Assembly (NCBI GenBank): GCA_019787685.1
Contig: JAHNUO010000013.1
Location: 1,054,001-1,118,000 of the forward strand
Direction: 5' to 3'
From: Chiua virens
Taxonomy: Eukaryota > Basidiomycota > Agaricomycetes > Boletales > Boletaceae
Length of the DNA stretch: 64,000 bases
In this document: in pieces, positions 1 through 11,344 of the stretch
Position numbering within the stretch: the stretch's first letter is position 1
Layout of the letters: each line of letters begins with the position of its first letter
Translations under genes and position numbers: made by a program
The notes under the pieces: generated by a model
What the model was told of the DNA's origin: nothing
Databases searched by the model: none
What the model saw: the letters and a program-made list of their open reading frames with translations, nothing else

Positions 1-3000
1 GAATCAAGTGGGTTCTATTACTCATGCTGCCCAAGTCCCGATTGATTACAAAGGTCACAGGGAAATAGTGGATGCTGAAATTACCAACCTTGGAAAGAAT
101 GATGTAATCCTTGGATATACTTGGTTGAAGCACCATAATCCCCATATAGATTGGAAAACAGGATCAGTCATAATGCAGAGATGCCCAGAGTCATGTCACT
201 CACAAGATGAAGACAATTTCTTGGATTCTATAATCACAGAAGAACTTAGATATGCAAACTCTATTGTGGAATCCCATATTTTTACTGCAAACATGGAAAC
301 TCCACCTTCTCCTCCTGAGGAATGTACTCTGGAAGAGATGGTCCCACAAGAATATATGAAATATGCCAAAGTATTTGGAAAAACTGAATTAGAAAGAATT
401 CCATTATGCAAACCATGGGATCATGCAATAGATCTCAAAGACATGTTCAAACCCAAAAAGGGTCACCTTATTCCCCTCTCCATCACTGAACAAGAGGAAG
501 TGTTGGTATTTATCAATGATCAACTAAAGAAAGGTTACATTAGACCCTCTAAATCCAAACAAACATTCCTGGTATTCTTTATCCCTAAAAAGGATGGAAA
601 GAAATGCATGGTTCAAGACTACCAATACCTAAATGAACATACAAGCAAAAATAACTATCCTCTCCCCCTTATCTCCCAACTTGTGGATAAGCTGAAATTG
701 GCTACACTCTTTACGAAAATGGACTTACAGTGGGGATACAATAATGTATGCATCAAAGAAGGTAACGAATAGAAAGCAGCCTTTGTCTGCCACCATGGGT
801 CATTCAAACCCATCATTATGTACTTTGGATTATGCAACTCTCCTACTACTTTCTAAACTATGATGAACGAAATCTTCGCCAATATGAATGGTGTTGTAGT
901 CGTCTACATTGACGATCTTATGATATTCACTGATACCGACGATTATGAAATACATGACAAGATCGTCCTCGAGGTTCTCAAATGCCTTGAAGAAAATAAC
1001 CTATTTGTAAAACCAGAAAAATGTTATTTCTGCATCAAAGAAGTCAATTTCCTCAGAATGATCATGGGAACCAATGGAATTAGAATGGATGACAAGAAGA
1101 CCACAGCAGTAGCCAAATGGCCTGTTCCATCTTCAGTTAAACACATTTGCTCCTTCCTTGGTCTAGCCAACTTCTATTGCAGATTCATTAAAGATTATGG
1201 CAAAATTGCATGACCATTACATGACTTAACTAAGAAAGATCAGAAATTTGAATGGACCTTTGCTTGTGACAAAGCCTTTCATATGCTTAAACAGGCTTTT
1301 ACGACAGCCCCTATCCTCGCATATCTGGACCAGAATGCTAAATATCACTTAGAATGTAATTCATCGGATTTTGCTACCAGAGTGGTCTTATTCCTTGAGA
1401 AAGACGGTGCCTGGCACCCTGTTGCCTATAACAGCGACTCTATGACCCCAGAAGAATGAAACTACCCTATTGCCAACAAAGAAATGTTATTGGTTATTCA
1501 TTCACTAGAATTATGGTATCATTACCTTGAAGGTGCAAAACATGAATTTGAAATATGGAATGATCACCAAAACCTTATGTGGTTCATGACTCACCAAGAC
1601 TTGAATTGATAACAAGCATGATGGGCACAATACCTATCTCGATTCAATTTCACTTGGCACCACAAGGCAGGTATAACTATGGGAAAAGCAGACGCTTTGA
1701 GCAGGAGAGAGAACCACATGCTCAGCATTGAAGATGATAATAAGGGGATATTACTCATGAACCCCAAACAAATCAGATCAGCTGTCACTCTCCTATACAA
1801 CAGAGATGAATTCCTCTCATCTGTTCAACATGAAACTATGAAATTATTACCAAATGCCATGAAACATCTTACATCTATTGGTTACTCAGTCGAGGACGCC
1901 TTCCTTAGAAAGGGGGGTAAGATCTTCATTCCAGATAATTTAAGAACCAAAACCATTATGACATTTCATGACACTCCCGAAGCTGGACACCCTGGCTATG
2001 ACAAAACCCTCGAATTATTATCACAACACTACATATGGCCTCAAATGAAGGAAAACGTAGAAACATATGTGTCTCATTGTGAAAGGTGCACCCAGTTCAA
2101 GGGAACAAATCAGAAAACAGCAGGCCTCCTGCAACCCTTAGAAACCCCTAATGCACCATGGGAAGATATCTCAGCAGATTTCATCACCGATCTCCCAGAA
2201 TTGCACTCCTATGATTTAATTCTCACAGTTGTGGACCACTTCTCCAAAGAAGCTGAATTCATTCCCTGCCACAAAATGTGTACATCTATGGATCTCGCTA
2301 AACTTTACCTATCCCATATATGGAAACATCATGGTCTTCCCACCTCCATAGTATTGGACAAAGGACCACAATTCACTTCACAACTTATGAAAGACATATG
2401 CTCAGGGTTGAAAATTACACCCAAATTAAGCTCTGCTCATCACCCTCAAACCGATGGACAATCAGAGCGAATGAATCGGGAAGTTCAACAATATCTTCAC
2501 ATGTTTTGCACAGAAAAGGACTCTACTTGGTCTGGTTGGCTGCCTTTAGCCCAATTCTCGTGCAACAGTAAAAAGAACACCACCACAAAGAACTCCCCTT
2601 TCAAAATCACACGCTCTTACATCCCTAGGATGGGAATTATGCCACATGATATGAAAACCCGGCTGCCCAGAACTTCATAACAGATTTCTCTGACATTCTG
2701 GAACAAACAAAATCTAATAAAGATAAAGCCACGGAACATATGAAAGAACAAGCGGATAAATCAAGATCAGAACCACCCTCCTATGCCATCTGCAATAAAG
2801 TCTGGCTCTCCATCACTAACCTAAAAATAAAACAACATCCCAAATTCACAGACAAGTGGATTGGCCCCTATGACATAATATCCATGCATGGTCCGAACAC
2901 TCTTAAGCTTCGACTCCCACGCACTATGCAAATCCATCCAGTTGTGAATATCTCTCAGGTCAAACCATATAAAGAACATTTACCCAATCAGCTGGTCTAT

Positions 3001-3255
3001 AAACCACACCCTATTGTTATCGGAGATGACCAAGAAGAAGAATACAAAGCAGAATACATTGTTGACTCACACATGAAGGGTCACCGCTTGGAATATCTCA
3101 TCCACTGGAAAGGTTACAAAGAAGATGAATGAACATGGGAACCTCTAAAGAATCTCACCAATGCTCAGGAACTCATTAGCAACTTCCATGAAGCATATCC
3201 TGAAGCCCCACGTCATCTGAAAGTGACCCATATGGAGTTTAACTCCATGTTCTGA
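1..3255 (+). pseudogene. Gypsy Pol polyprotein relic (protease end, RT, RNase H, integrase, chromodomain)
   Basis: Domains run in the usual Ty3 order. The end of the protease region reads GYTWLKHHNPHIDW near 110-150. Reverse transcriptase carries YIDD at about 911-925. The RNase H region is broken by stops at about 1214-1680. Integrase has an HHCC zinc-binding region (HDTPEAGHPG to HCERC, about 1965-2095) and catalytic residues in DFITDLP, DKGPQF and QTDGQSERMNRE. A GPY/F-like part and a chromodomain (YIVDSHMKGHRLEYLIHWKGY) close the protein near 3050-3255. In-frame stops at about 770, 1212, 2678 and 3130 and a frame change near 850 show that it is dead. The first codons of protease and all of gag are missing because of the window edge. 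Confidence 0.9.
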
Positions 3256-3356
3256 CATTATGAAAACTAAACCCAATCCACAAATGTAGATAGTCTCCAT
3301 CGTCTCAATTATGAAATAACAAATCACCTGGAGTCTGATCATCAGACGGGGGGTAG

Positions 3357-3801
3357 TGTTATGATCTCAATGTTTCACCCTCATATGGATTATACTTTCA
3401 ATCTTTTCTAACGATTATGCCTCATGTCAAAGCTGTCCACAGGATCATATCCTATTGGCCGCCACAATAACACAGCATCCAACATGACTCATTCTCTTAT
3501 CTTTCATTTCCAATTCATCATGACTCATACCTGCCAGATACCTGTGCAAGGCTATACGTCTTATCTATGACTCATGCTGACTCTTATCAGTTCATACCTT
3601 ATTATCCAATCATATGCCTTATACTTATCTATGTAGTTCATACTTAGATTAGAACTCCAACATCCATGTAGTATATAAATCCCATGAATTCAGTCCAGAG
3701 ATCTCTAACAAAGTTCTCTTGGAGTTTTTGCCTCTTTGATTGAATACCCTCTCATCCACTCTATCCAACCACTAGTTCAATCTTCATTCTAGGTTGTTTC
3801 A
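3357..3801 (+). repeat. 3' LTR of the 1-3801 Gypsy element (445 bp)
   Basis: It starts TGTTATGATC directly after the polypurine tract and ends CTAGGTTGTTTCA. It contains a TATA-like run (gtatataaatccc, about 3671-3683) and a segment shared with a fragment at 46776-46923. The boundaries rest on the TG...CA ends and on the end of the second copy. Confidence 0.85.
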
Positions 3802-5150
3802 GGAAGGCCACTTTTGCATCATTGATCAATTTTGCTATTCCACTTTGGAGGCATTTGAGATGCAGCATCTCCATATCAATGGAAATCCATGTGTGGTCAG
3901 GGGCAACAAAAACAGGGATCCTTCACCTGGGTCAATGCCAATGAGGATGCACATCAATAAACAACAAATACCTGAATACTGGACATAATTGACTAAAGCA
4001 CTCCATAGTGAGGCACCTTTTACATAGCTTCCCAGAGTACTTTAGAGCAATGCAGCTTCCCAGTGCAACTTGTGAATTCCCATACTGCAGAAATCATAGA
4101 GCCATAGGAGTTCATAACTTGAATGCATCCTAACACATTCAACTTGAACTTTGAACTGTGCATTGTGTCATTTTCTTTTCAGGTTGCTGTAGCATAGTAC
4201 TTGTACTTGAGATGCACAACATGAGCATACAGATGAAACAGTGTGGAGGATGCAGAAACATACATGACCAAGTATGATTCATTTGAATACATTCCTGGTA
4301 AGCTGTGTGACTCAGAGGTAGGACATCAAAAGCCTATACAGTATGAAACACATGGAAAGGGACATGTACAAATATGAAAATATAGTCTACTATATACAAT
4401 ACAAACATTTTGTCCCTGTCAATTGAGCTAAACAGTGAGATTAGTAAGACGATGATTGGAACCCTCAACTGTCAGTAGTAGGATGATTATAAGTCGGTGA
4501 GTTGAACACAGAGTTTATGAAATACAAACATACCATTGTATTTAGGAGGGGGAATGGCAAGATCAACAACCATTCCACGCTGTTTCATTGTCATGCACAT
4601 TGAGCTAACATTCATATCCATATCATGGACCTTTCTTTCCCTGCTATTTGCTTTAAATTCATAAAGCTTCACCATGGATTCCTGTTTATGCGTGAGGCAT
4701 GTAGCAAGTACTTGCTCAGCACGAAAAACCTCACAGTGGGCATGAGCAATGTTGAGAATAAGGAGGGCTTCATCATTGACAGGATCTGTCGTTTCATGCT
4801 GAACTCCCAGATTGTATTTTAAACTGTAAGGATGACAATCAAAGGTGGCAATGTAACTTATGGTAGGCTGACAATCCCAGCCTGCCATGCAGTTCAGCCA
4901 AAGCATCAACCTCGAAAAGGTGCCAGCAGCCGACAGTCGAAAGATGTTGTGTCAGTCATAATAAGCTATTATTTGGGCAGAAAGTAGCATTCATTAGGTA
5001 TGTGGGGGGTGCTCAGAGCAAGCAGTCAAGTGACTCATGTTGTTTACTATACATCTCTTACACACTTACTACATTTGTATCTAATGCCATGAGTGATTAT
5101 TACTTTACCTAGTGAACAATTTTTTTTTGCAGCAACTCTTTGTGCTCATC
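3802..5150. other. Stretch without a recognised gene
   Basis: AT-rich sequence downstream of the LTR and upstream of the Plavaka transposase start. It may include the 5' non-coding part of the Plavaka element, but no terminal inverted repeat was found by eye. The only ORF of note is on the minus strand at 4487-4909. Confidence 0.5.
4487..4909 (-). pseudogene. Unrecognised minus-strand ORF, possible exon
   Basis: An open frame of 140 codons that I do not recognise. A donor-like gtatgt follows the residues PPKYN near 4530, so the true exon may end there rather than at the stop. It lies between the LTR and the Plavaka relic, in CpG-poor sequence like its surroundings. It could be a fragment of an old host or transposon gene, or chance. 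Confidence 0.2.
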
Positions 5151-8100
5151 ATGCCCTGTTGTCCAAGCTGTGGACGAGGTGAATTCAAGGACCAGCATGC
5201 TGTTGCCATGCACATGAGCCAACCAATATCTGGCTGCAATACTTGGGTCAACAATCTCATACATTTGTGAGACTCCCTCACCCTTTCGAGCTCAGTGGAT
5301 TGCACTCAAGCTTGTTGTGACTCAGAGGCAGCCCCTGACTTGGATGCTAATCCAATGGATATTGATCAGGAATCTGTCGCTCCCAACTTGGAACCTTTCG
5401 CAGATCCCCATACTGGCTTCAATAATGGATTGTCTGCACAAAGCTCTGCTTCACAACGGGGCGGTTACTACTCAGAGTGCTTTGATGGCACAGCTCAGTC
5501 ATTTGGGCTTGGCAACACTTTCATGGACAAATTCAACAGAGATGAGTTCACTGATGCCCACAAATGAACCTATTCTATCTGTTCACGTCTTGCAAAGAAT
5601 AGGAACTTGCGTTATGGTTGCTTCATTCGAACCTCAGCATGAGGGCAATAGATACTTTCTTGTTGTTGCCAATTGTGCATTCATTTCTTCCCCTCTTTTC
5701 TGACTGGCAAGGTTGATTGTTATAAGATAAAGTTACTTGGTCTTTCTTTCAGTACTGCAAGGAACCTTCATGGGCATGCAGAACTTCTCCCCAGCAGTCC
5801 TCATTGGCAATCCATGGAGATCACATTCACACATCCCACTAAACAACCAATATGCTTGTACTTGTGTGATGCTTTGGAATGCATTGTGTGGATTTTCAAC
5901 CACCCCTTGTTCCATGATCAGCTTGACCTTGTCCCTGAGTGACTTTACACTTCGAGCGATATGAACTGTAGAGTCTAGACAGAATGGATGACCAGGGATG
6001 GTGCTTGGGAGATGCAGGTCTGTGATTCCTTATAAACAATCATAATTCTCTTTGACTTTGATGATATGGTGCAGTCGCAGCTTCCAGAAGGTGCAACATT
6101 ACTTGGGACAATACTTTCTTTGGACAAAACAAACATTACCAATCTATGTGGTGGCCGGGTTGCCCATCCCCTTCTGATTAGCCTGGTGAACATCAAGATG
6201 TCTACACGACTAAAGCTCTCAACCTGTGCCCTCCTCCCTGTTCCCAAATGTATCCATAAGAACAAGCATATGTGTGGCGTCCTGGAAGATCGCCTCATTC
6301 ATCAATGTCTTGATATTGTCCTTGAGCCAGTCAAAAAGGCAGCTGAATTTGGTGTAATACTTCCAGACCCACAAGGGGACCTTCACTATTGCTTTCCTCC
6401 AGTTGCTGGATACATTGTCGACTTTCCTGAAGCTGCCATGCTTGCTTGCATTGGGGGAAAGATGTCACCCATGACCATGGCAATGTTCAAACAATTTGGC
6501 GACCCATTCCACCATGAACCACGGACTGCTGCTACCACATTGGCACAGCTTTTCTGTCTCAATGGAGTTAGTGAGCTATTCTGGCGAAACTTTCCCCTTT
6601 CGTGTCCCAGCTTTTTTATCATGCCTAAACTCCTTCACTTCATTCATAAGGAGTGCTGGGACCATGACATCAAATGGTGCTTGAATATCATTGGTGAAGC
6701 AGAAGTCAATTTTCAGTTCTCTGTTTTGTAGCCCACAGCAGGGTCACATCATTTCAAGGGCAGCATTTCAAAACTAAAACAAGTCACTGGCCATGTTCAT
6801 TGTGATGTACAGTGCTACCTCATTGGGGTCATTGCAGGCACTGCTCCATCAGAAGTCACTATTGCAATACATGCTCTTATGGATTTCCAATACTGCATCC
6901 AAGCCTATTGCATCAGTGATGCTGACATTCATCTTATTTCCACCACCCTCAATGTCTTCCATGCCCATAAGCATGCCATACTTCAACATGGCAGATGATG
7001 TGGCAAGGGAAACAAGGATATTGACAACTGGTATATTCCTAAATTAGAACTGATGCAAAGTATTGCTCCCAGCATAAAGTGCATGGGGATGACTATCCAG
7101 TGGACTGCAGATATGACAGAGCATGCCCATGTATTGGAAATCAAGATGCTGGCTACTAGGTCTACCAACAACAACAACTATGATTCACATATATGCCATT
7201 ACCTTGATTGTGTGGAAAAATGCAGGTCTTTCAAACTCGCTACCTCACTACATGAACAGGATGTTACTCACAATCAGAACGCCTTATTGGATGGTAAAGA
7301 CTCAGATGGACAATCAGATGTTGGTGATAATGAAGATGGCAACCAATATGATACTTCCCAGATCCTTGGTCATTCAGGTCACACATGTCCATGCATCAAC
7401 TACTTTACCATTTCAGCCCACCTTTGCAGAAGACAGGCGGGGTCCATTCCATTTCCCCTCCAGTTTCATTGCAGGTTCAACAGCTATAAACTTGTCATAT
7501 GCTCCATCTTTCCAATGGATTAGTGTTGATGAAACTGCACAAAAGTTTGGTTGACCTAACCTCCAAGCTGCTTTAGCTGATTTCCTGCAGTGTGAGGAGC
7601 AATATGGCAAGGGATTTGTGCAACCCATCAGTGGGCAACACTGTGGATCCATCTACTCCAACTTACTATTTATGGAGCTTCAATTATGGTATAAACTACA
7701 GCTTCAAAACCAACCCATTCATGGCAATTCCAACATCCCACTCATGCAACTATTTTTCTCTCCACCCACTGATAGCTCCAGTTCTTGTCCTTGGGCCCTT
7801 AGTCACTATGATGCCGCTATTTTCAATGTCAACGCTCAGTGTGAATGGCCTCAAAGTGGTCTGAAAGGTATGTAATGTTTTGAGTCAATCAAACATGTCT
7901 GTTGTTCAAGTGATGTTGTCTCTTAGGTCACATTGTTGGCCAGCTCTGTCTTGTCATGCGTTCTCTTGGCAAGTCAGGAGAAAGGTGGCCATGGACTGAT
8001 CATTTTATTGGCTATGTACAATGTTTCGATATTGTAGGTGAAGATGTTTCAAAGCTCCCCATTCTCAAACATGCAAAATGAGCTGCTGACCAGCAGCTTG

Positions 8101-8907
8101 GCAATGTCATTTCCCTTACCCAAGTTCATGCATTCACTCATTTGATTCCTCACTTCAGCACAGATGTGGACATGAGGCTAACAGCCTACAATTCTGTCAA
8201 GCATTCTACAGAGTTTTACTTAAATAGATACTGTTACAATTACGTTTCACATTATTCTTTCGCCTTCCTACTCAACGCTCTCATCCACTATACAAGATAC
8301 ACAATATCTATTACGGCACATATTGCCTCATGCCAAGGCTATACTCAGGATCATATCCTATTGGCCAAACCATTATGACTCACTATGATTCATTATTAGA
8401 TACGTGTATTCACACGATGTCATAACCCATGCACAACACATGTGTATTCACACGTTATCTCTTATCTATGATTCCCTATGACTCATATCTATTATTAAAG
8501 CAGTGCTTATCTTATAACATGCTTATACCGCATTGTTACAGCATTGTTTCCTCATGTCTTTATCTATGACTCACATACATGCAGATACCTCATGTTATCA
8601 CACCTTATCTACCAATCAGAACACTCATACTTATCTATGTATTCATACTCCGATTGTAGCTCCAATTGTACTTTTAGTATATAAAGACTTGAATGCAGCA
8701 CCAGGGAACTCTAACAAAGTTCACCTCTGGTTTTCCTCCATTGTCTCTCATAGACGGATCACCTCTGTAGTTCTCGCCTCACTCGTCAGACTCACTTGCA
8801 TTCAACCCTAACACTGACCACTACAACCACTCGCAAGTAACTCATAGTCTACGTTTGTTCTAGGTTGTTACAGATACTTTGACAAAAATACGTACTATGC
8901 ACTGAGT
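5151..8907 (+). pseudogene. Plavaka-type transposase relic (CACTA-like DNA transposon), split by a solo LTR
   Basis: The reading starts with a Cys/His finger (MPCCPSCGRGEFKDQHAVAMHM). It continues through typical Plavaka blocks: NTFMDKFNRDEFTDAHK; AELLPSSPHWQSMEITFTHP; PLFHDQLDLVPE; TEWMTRDGAWEMQ, followed by a 57-nt intron at 6018-6074; QLPEGATLLGTILSLDKTNI; CFPPVAGYIVDFPEAAML; ISKLKQVTGHVHCDVQCYL; WYIPKLELMQSIAPSIKCMG; and QWTADMTEHAHVLEIKM. A second intron lies near 7868-7925. The end reads EFYLNRY, then after the LTR FDKNTYYALS and a stop. Stops near 5274, 5568, 5610, 6730 and 8078, several explainable as CAG, CAA or CGA turned to TAG, TAA or TGA, show it is inactive. Family assignment is by recalled block pattern, not by a search. 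Confidence 0.82.
8232..8872 (+). repeat. Solo LTR (641 bp) inside the Plavaka relic, 5-bp TSD gatac
   Basis: It starts TGTTACAATTACG and ends CTAGGTTGTTACA. It is flanked by gatac at 8227-8231 and gatac at 8873-8877. There is a TATA-like run (gtatataaag) near 8678. No internal retrotransposon sequence is left, as expected after LTR-LTR recombination. A second member of the same family lies in opposite orientation at 47419-48048. Confidence 0.93.
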
Positions 8908-9187
8908 TAGGTGTATGCATGTAATATCCGAGTCATGATCAATTATCAATCTGTTCGACCTTGCATACATTACTATAGCTTGGCTGTAATCATAGCTCAG
9001 GCTTTGTTGCACTGTTCTCTTTCAAGTCGTTCTCCTTGGACTAGATGGTGGTTCATATTGGTGAGAAAAAGCTAAGTTTTCTGAAAATCACTATAACCAC
9101 AAGAATGCAAAGTACTCTACCATAGATGCCACCTACAAATTAATTGACTGTCTGCCACTGCCAAAAGACAGCCACAATGTCACAACC

Positions 9188-10980
9188 ATGGACAAGTTCA
9201 TCAGTATGGAACTCCAAGGAAAAATCATCAACAAAGGATGTAGCTCTGGACAAGCCTCTCGGAGTCTCAGCTCTTTCCTGGACTTAATATTCACTAGCTT
9301 TAGCCAAGAATTTGGAGATGTCACTCCCAAATCACTCACTATTCCTCTCTTGTCCATTTCCATCATCATGCATCATCCCATATCATCCTACAACATCCCC
9401 ATAGGATCAGAGACTGCTGAAATCTACCACAGGAAAGGCAAGCAATGGAAATGGAACTTTCCTTCAATAGACCACCCCTCAGACCAACTGACTCCCACAT
9501 CACCTGACATCCCAAGTGATCCAAAGTCACCTCAAGTTACCAGCATTGAGTGACAAGTTGCTATATTTTTCAACTGCCTCACAAGAGCTTTCACAGATAA
9601 ACAAACCTGGACTGGCCCTCACTGCCACTGGCTAGCAAACTGGAGCCAAGTACCTTTGCCTGGCTCTACAGGCTTTGTACACAAGCCAGATCTCATTCTG
9701 GTCAACAACAGTGATACAGCCCATGACAAAGTTATGTGGTTTAGTACCAAGGTCATTGCTGAATACATGAAAGAGACCTATCAACCAGCTTTATGCATCA
9801 GAAAAACAATGGACACTAAGGCATATCTTGTCTTGGTGGACCAGCCCTGGAGGTGCTTCATCCTCAGGATTTCCATTGCCAACTGTGACCTACAAGTGCA
9901 CCTCTACAACCACTCAGGTGGCACAATTTCCCCTCCATTTAATATCCACACCAATGTACAACAATTCCTTTTCATCATCACTGCTCTCCCTTTTGGGTGT
10001 CATTTGTCAATTGGCTTTAATCCCACGATTGAAATACATCCTCCCTTCTTTAAAAGAGAACACATAGACTCTGCATGCAAAGTCACTTCAAATCCCAAGG
10101 TTTCTGAAGATTACCTGAAGTCTGTTGAAGAATGGGATGGATTGTCACATAGCACATCCCTTTATCCTATTGAGCTTATACCTTTCCCTCCAATTGCATC
10201 CCCTACTCCTCTCACCCTCATAGAATCTCCTTCTTCCCCTCCTCTGGTCAAGCCTTCCCTCCTCAGGGAAATCCCCTTCTTCCTATGACAGAGACTCCTA
10301 TTCCTGTGATTGGGAAGATCTGACTCGATGATATTTGGTATGACATTATCAATATCCTTTTCTCTAGCATGGGCTTCATAGGCAGAGGAACAGTTTGCTA
10401 TCTTGCCTGACTTAATGGAGTATATTTCATGATCAAGGATTACTAGGTCAGAGACCTGGACCAAAGCGGGGGGACACATAATCCATGGACAATCCACAAG
10501 GTGAAGATGATGGAGTATGGGAGAGGCATTGATGGGGTGCCCACACTCTATCAAGCTTGGGTTGTCAAAATTGAGAACAGGGTTCCAGACACAACTGGCC
10601 GATATTGTGAGGAGAAGTACTGAGTGAAGATGCACTCACTGAGAACTCACATATGTTTGGGGATGACACCATGTGCATGTCCTCTGATGATATTCAACTC
10701 AAAGAAAGAACTTGTTAAGTGTATTTGAGATGTTCTACATGGTAAGTATAGTTTTAACACAATAACAATGGTTGGTTGAATGAATCTGTATATAGTCGTA
10801 CAACAAGTGCAAGAATGGGGTGTTCTACATCATGATTGCAGCATTCTCAACACAATGATCAAGGACCTTGCAGACGTAGCTTCTTGTGGCCTCTTTCTTG
10901 ATTGGGAGTTTGCAGTTGAGATCACACAACACAGGGAGTTTTCTCACATATGTACATGTATCTTCACAATTCTGAACTGT
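9188..10980 (+). pseudogene. FunK1-type (fungal-specific) protein kinase relic
   Basis: The segment at about 9656-10130 reads like the N-terminal half of FunK1 proteins (LVDQPWRCFILRISIANCDL, VHLYNHSGGTISPPFNIH, then a GFNPTIEIHPPF block). The segment at 10815-10935 has the kinase loop in altered form (VLHHDCSILNTMI, then GLFLDWEFAVEI), where HxD and the second metal-binding Asp can still be seen. Between them are Pro/Ser-rich sequence and stops (near 10288 and 10620). The start is unclear; weak similarity may begin near 9188. FunK1 proteins are known to be expanded in Agaricomycetes. It directly follows the Plavaka relic, so it may be cargo or a neighbour that was hit. Family call by motif memory only. 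Confidence 0.6.
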
Positions 10981-11263
10981 TCATCTACATCACACATGAT
11001 TTTCTCATTTCTCAGATCTATACTCATCATTTCCATTCAAGTTTGCATAGTTTTACTTAGTTTCTATAAATATTGTATTTGTTGCACTGCCTGCCCTAAG
11101 TCTTGCTAATACATTCACTTATCACAATGTGTTGCATCCAAGTCATTATTACTTGTCCTACAGAGCAAGTCAACTCAAGTCAAGAACAGAGATGAATGTT
11201 GTTCAACGCAATTGTGTCGATATCACAGGCCATAACCCCAAGTGATGAAGGTAACTAGCATAG

Positions 11264-11270
11264 TATAAAG
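11264..11270 (+). promoter_or_regulatory. TATA-like box upstream of the DUF6532-type gene
   Basis: TATAAAG lies about 75 bp before the ATG at 11345. A pyrimidine-rich stretch follows between box and ATG, as in many fungal promoters. No experimental support. Confidence 0.35.
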
Positions 11271-11344
11271 CCCTCACTGGCAACTGGTGGGCAAGGTCAG
11301 TGATTCCACACTCCTGCCTTTTCTCACCTTCACCAGCTCTTAGA

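Larger units (their letters stand above)
1..3801 (+). mobile_element. Ty3/Gypsy chromodomain retrotransposon, 5'-truncated by window edge
   Basis: This is the 3' part of a plus-strand Ty3/Gypsy element: decayed pol, then a purine-rich tract (gacggggggtag, ending at 3356), then a 3' LTR. The 5' LTR and gag lie outside the window, so the target-site duplication cannot be tested. The pol frame is broken by several stops, many of the TAG/TGA kind expected from C-to-T change. The LTR family differs from that of the minus-strand elements at 14.7-20, 28.6-36.5 and 37.3-44.7 kb. Confidence 0.9.
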
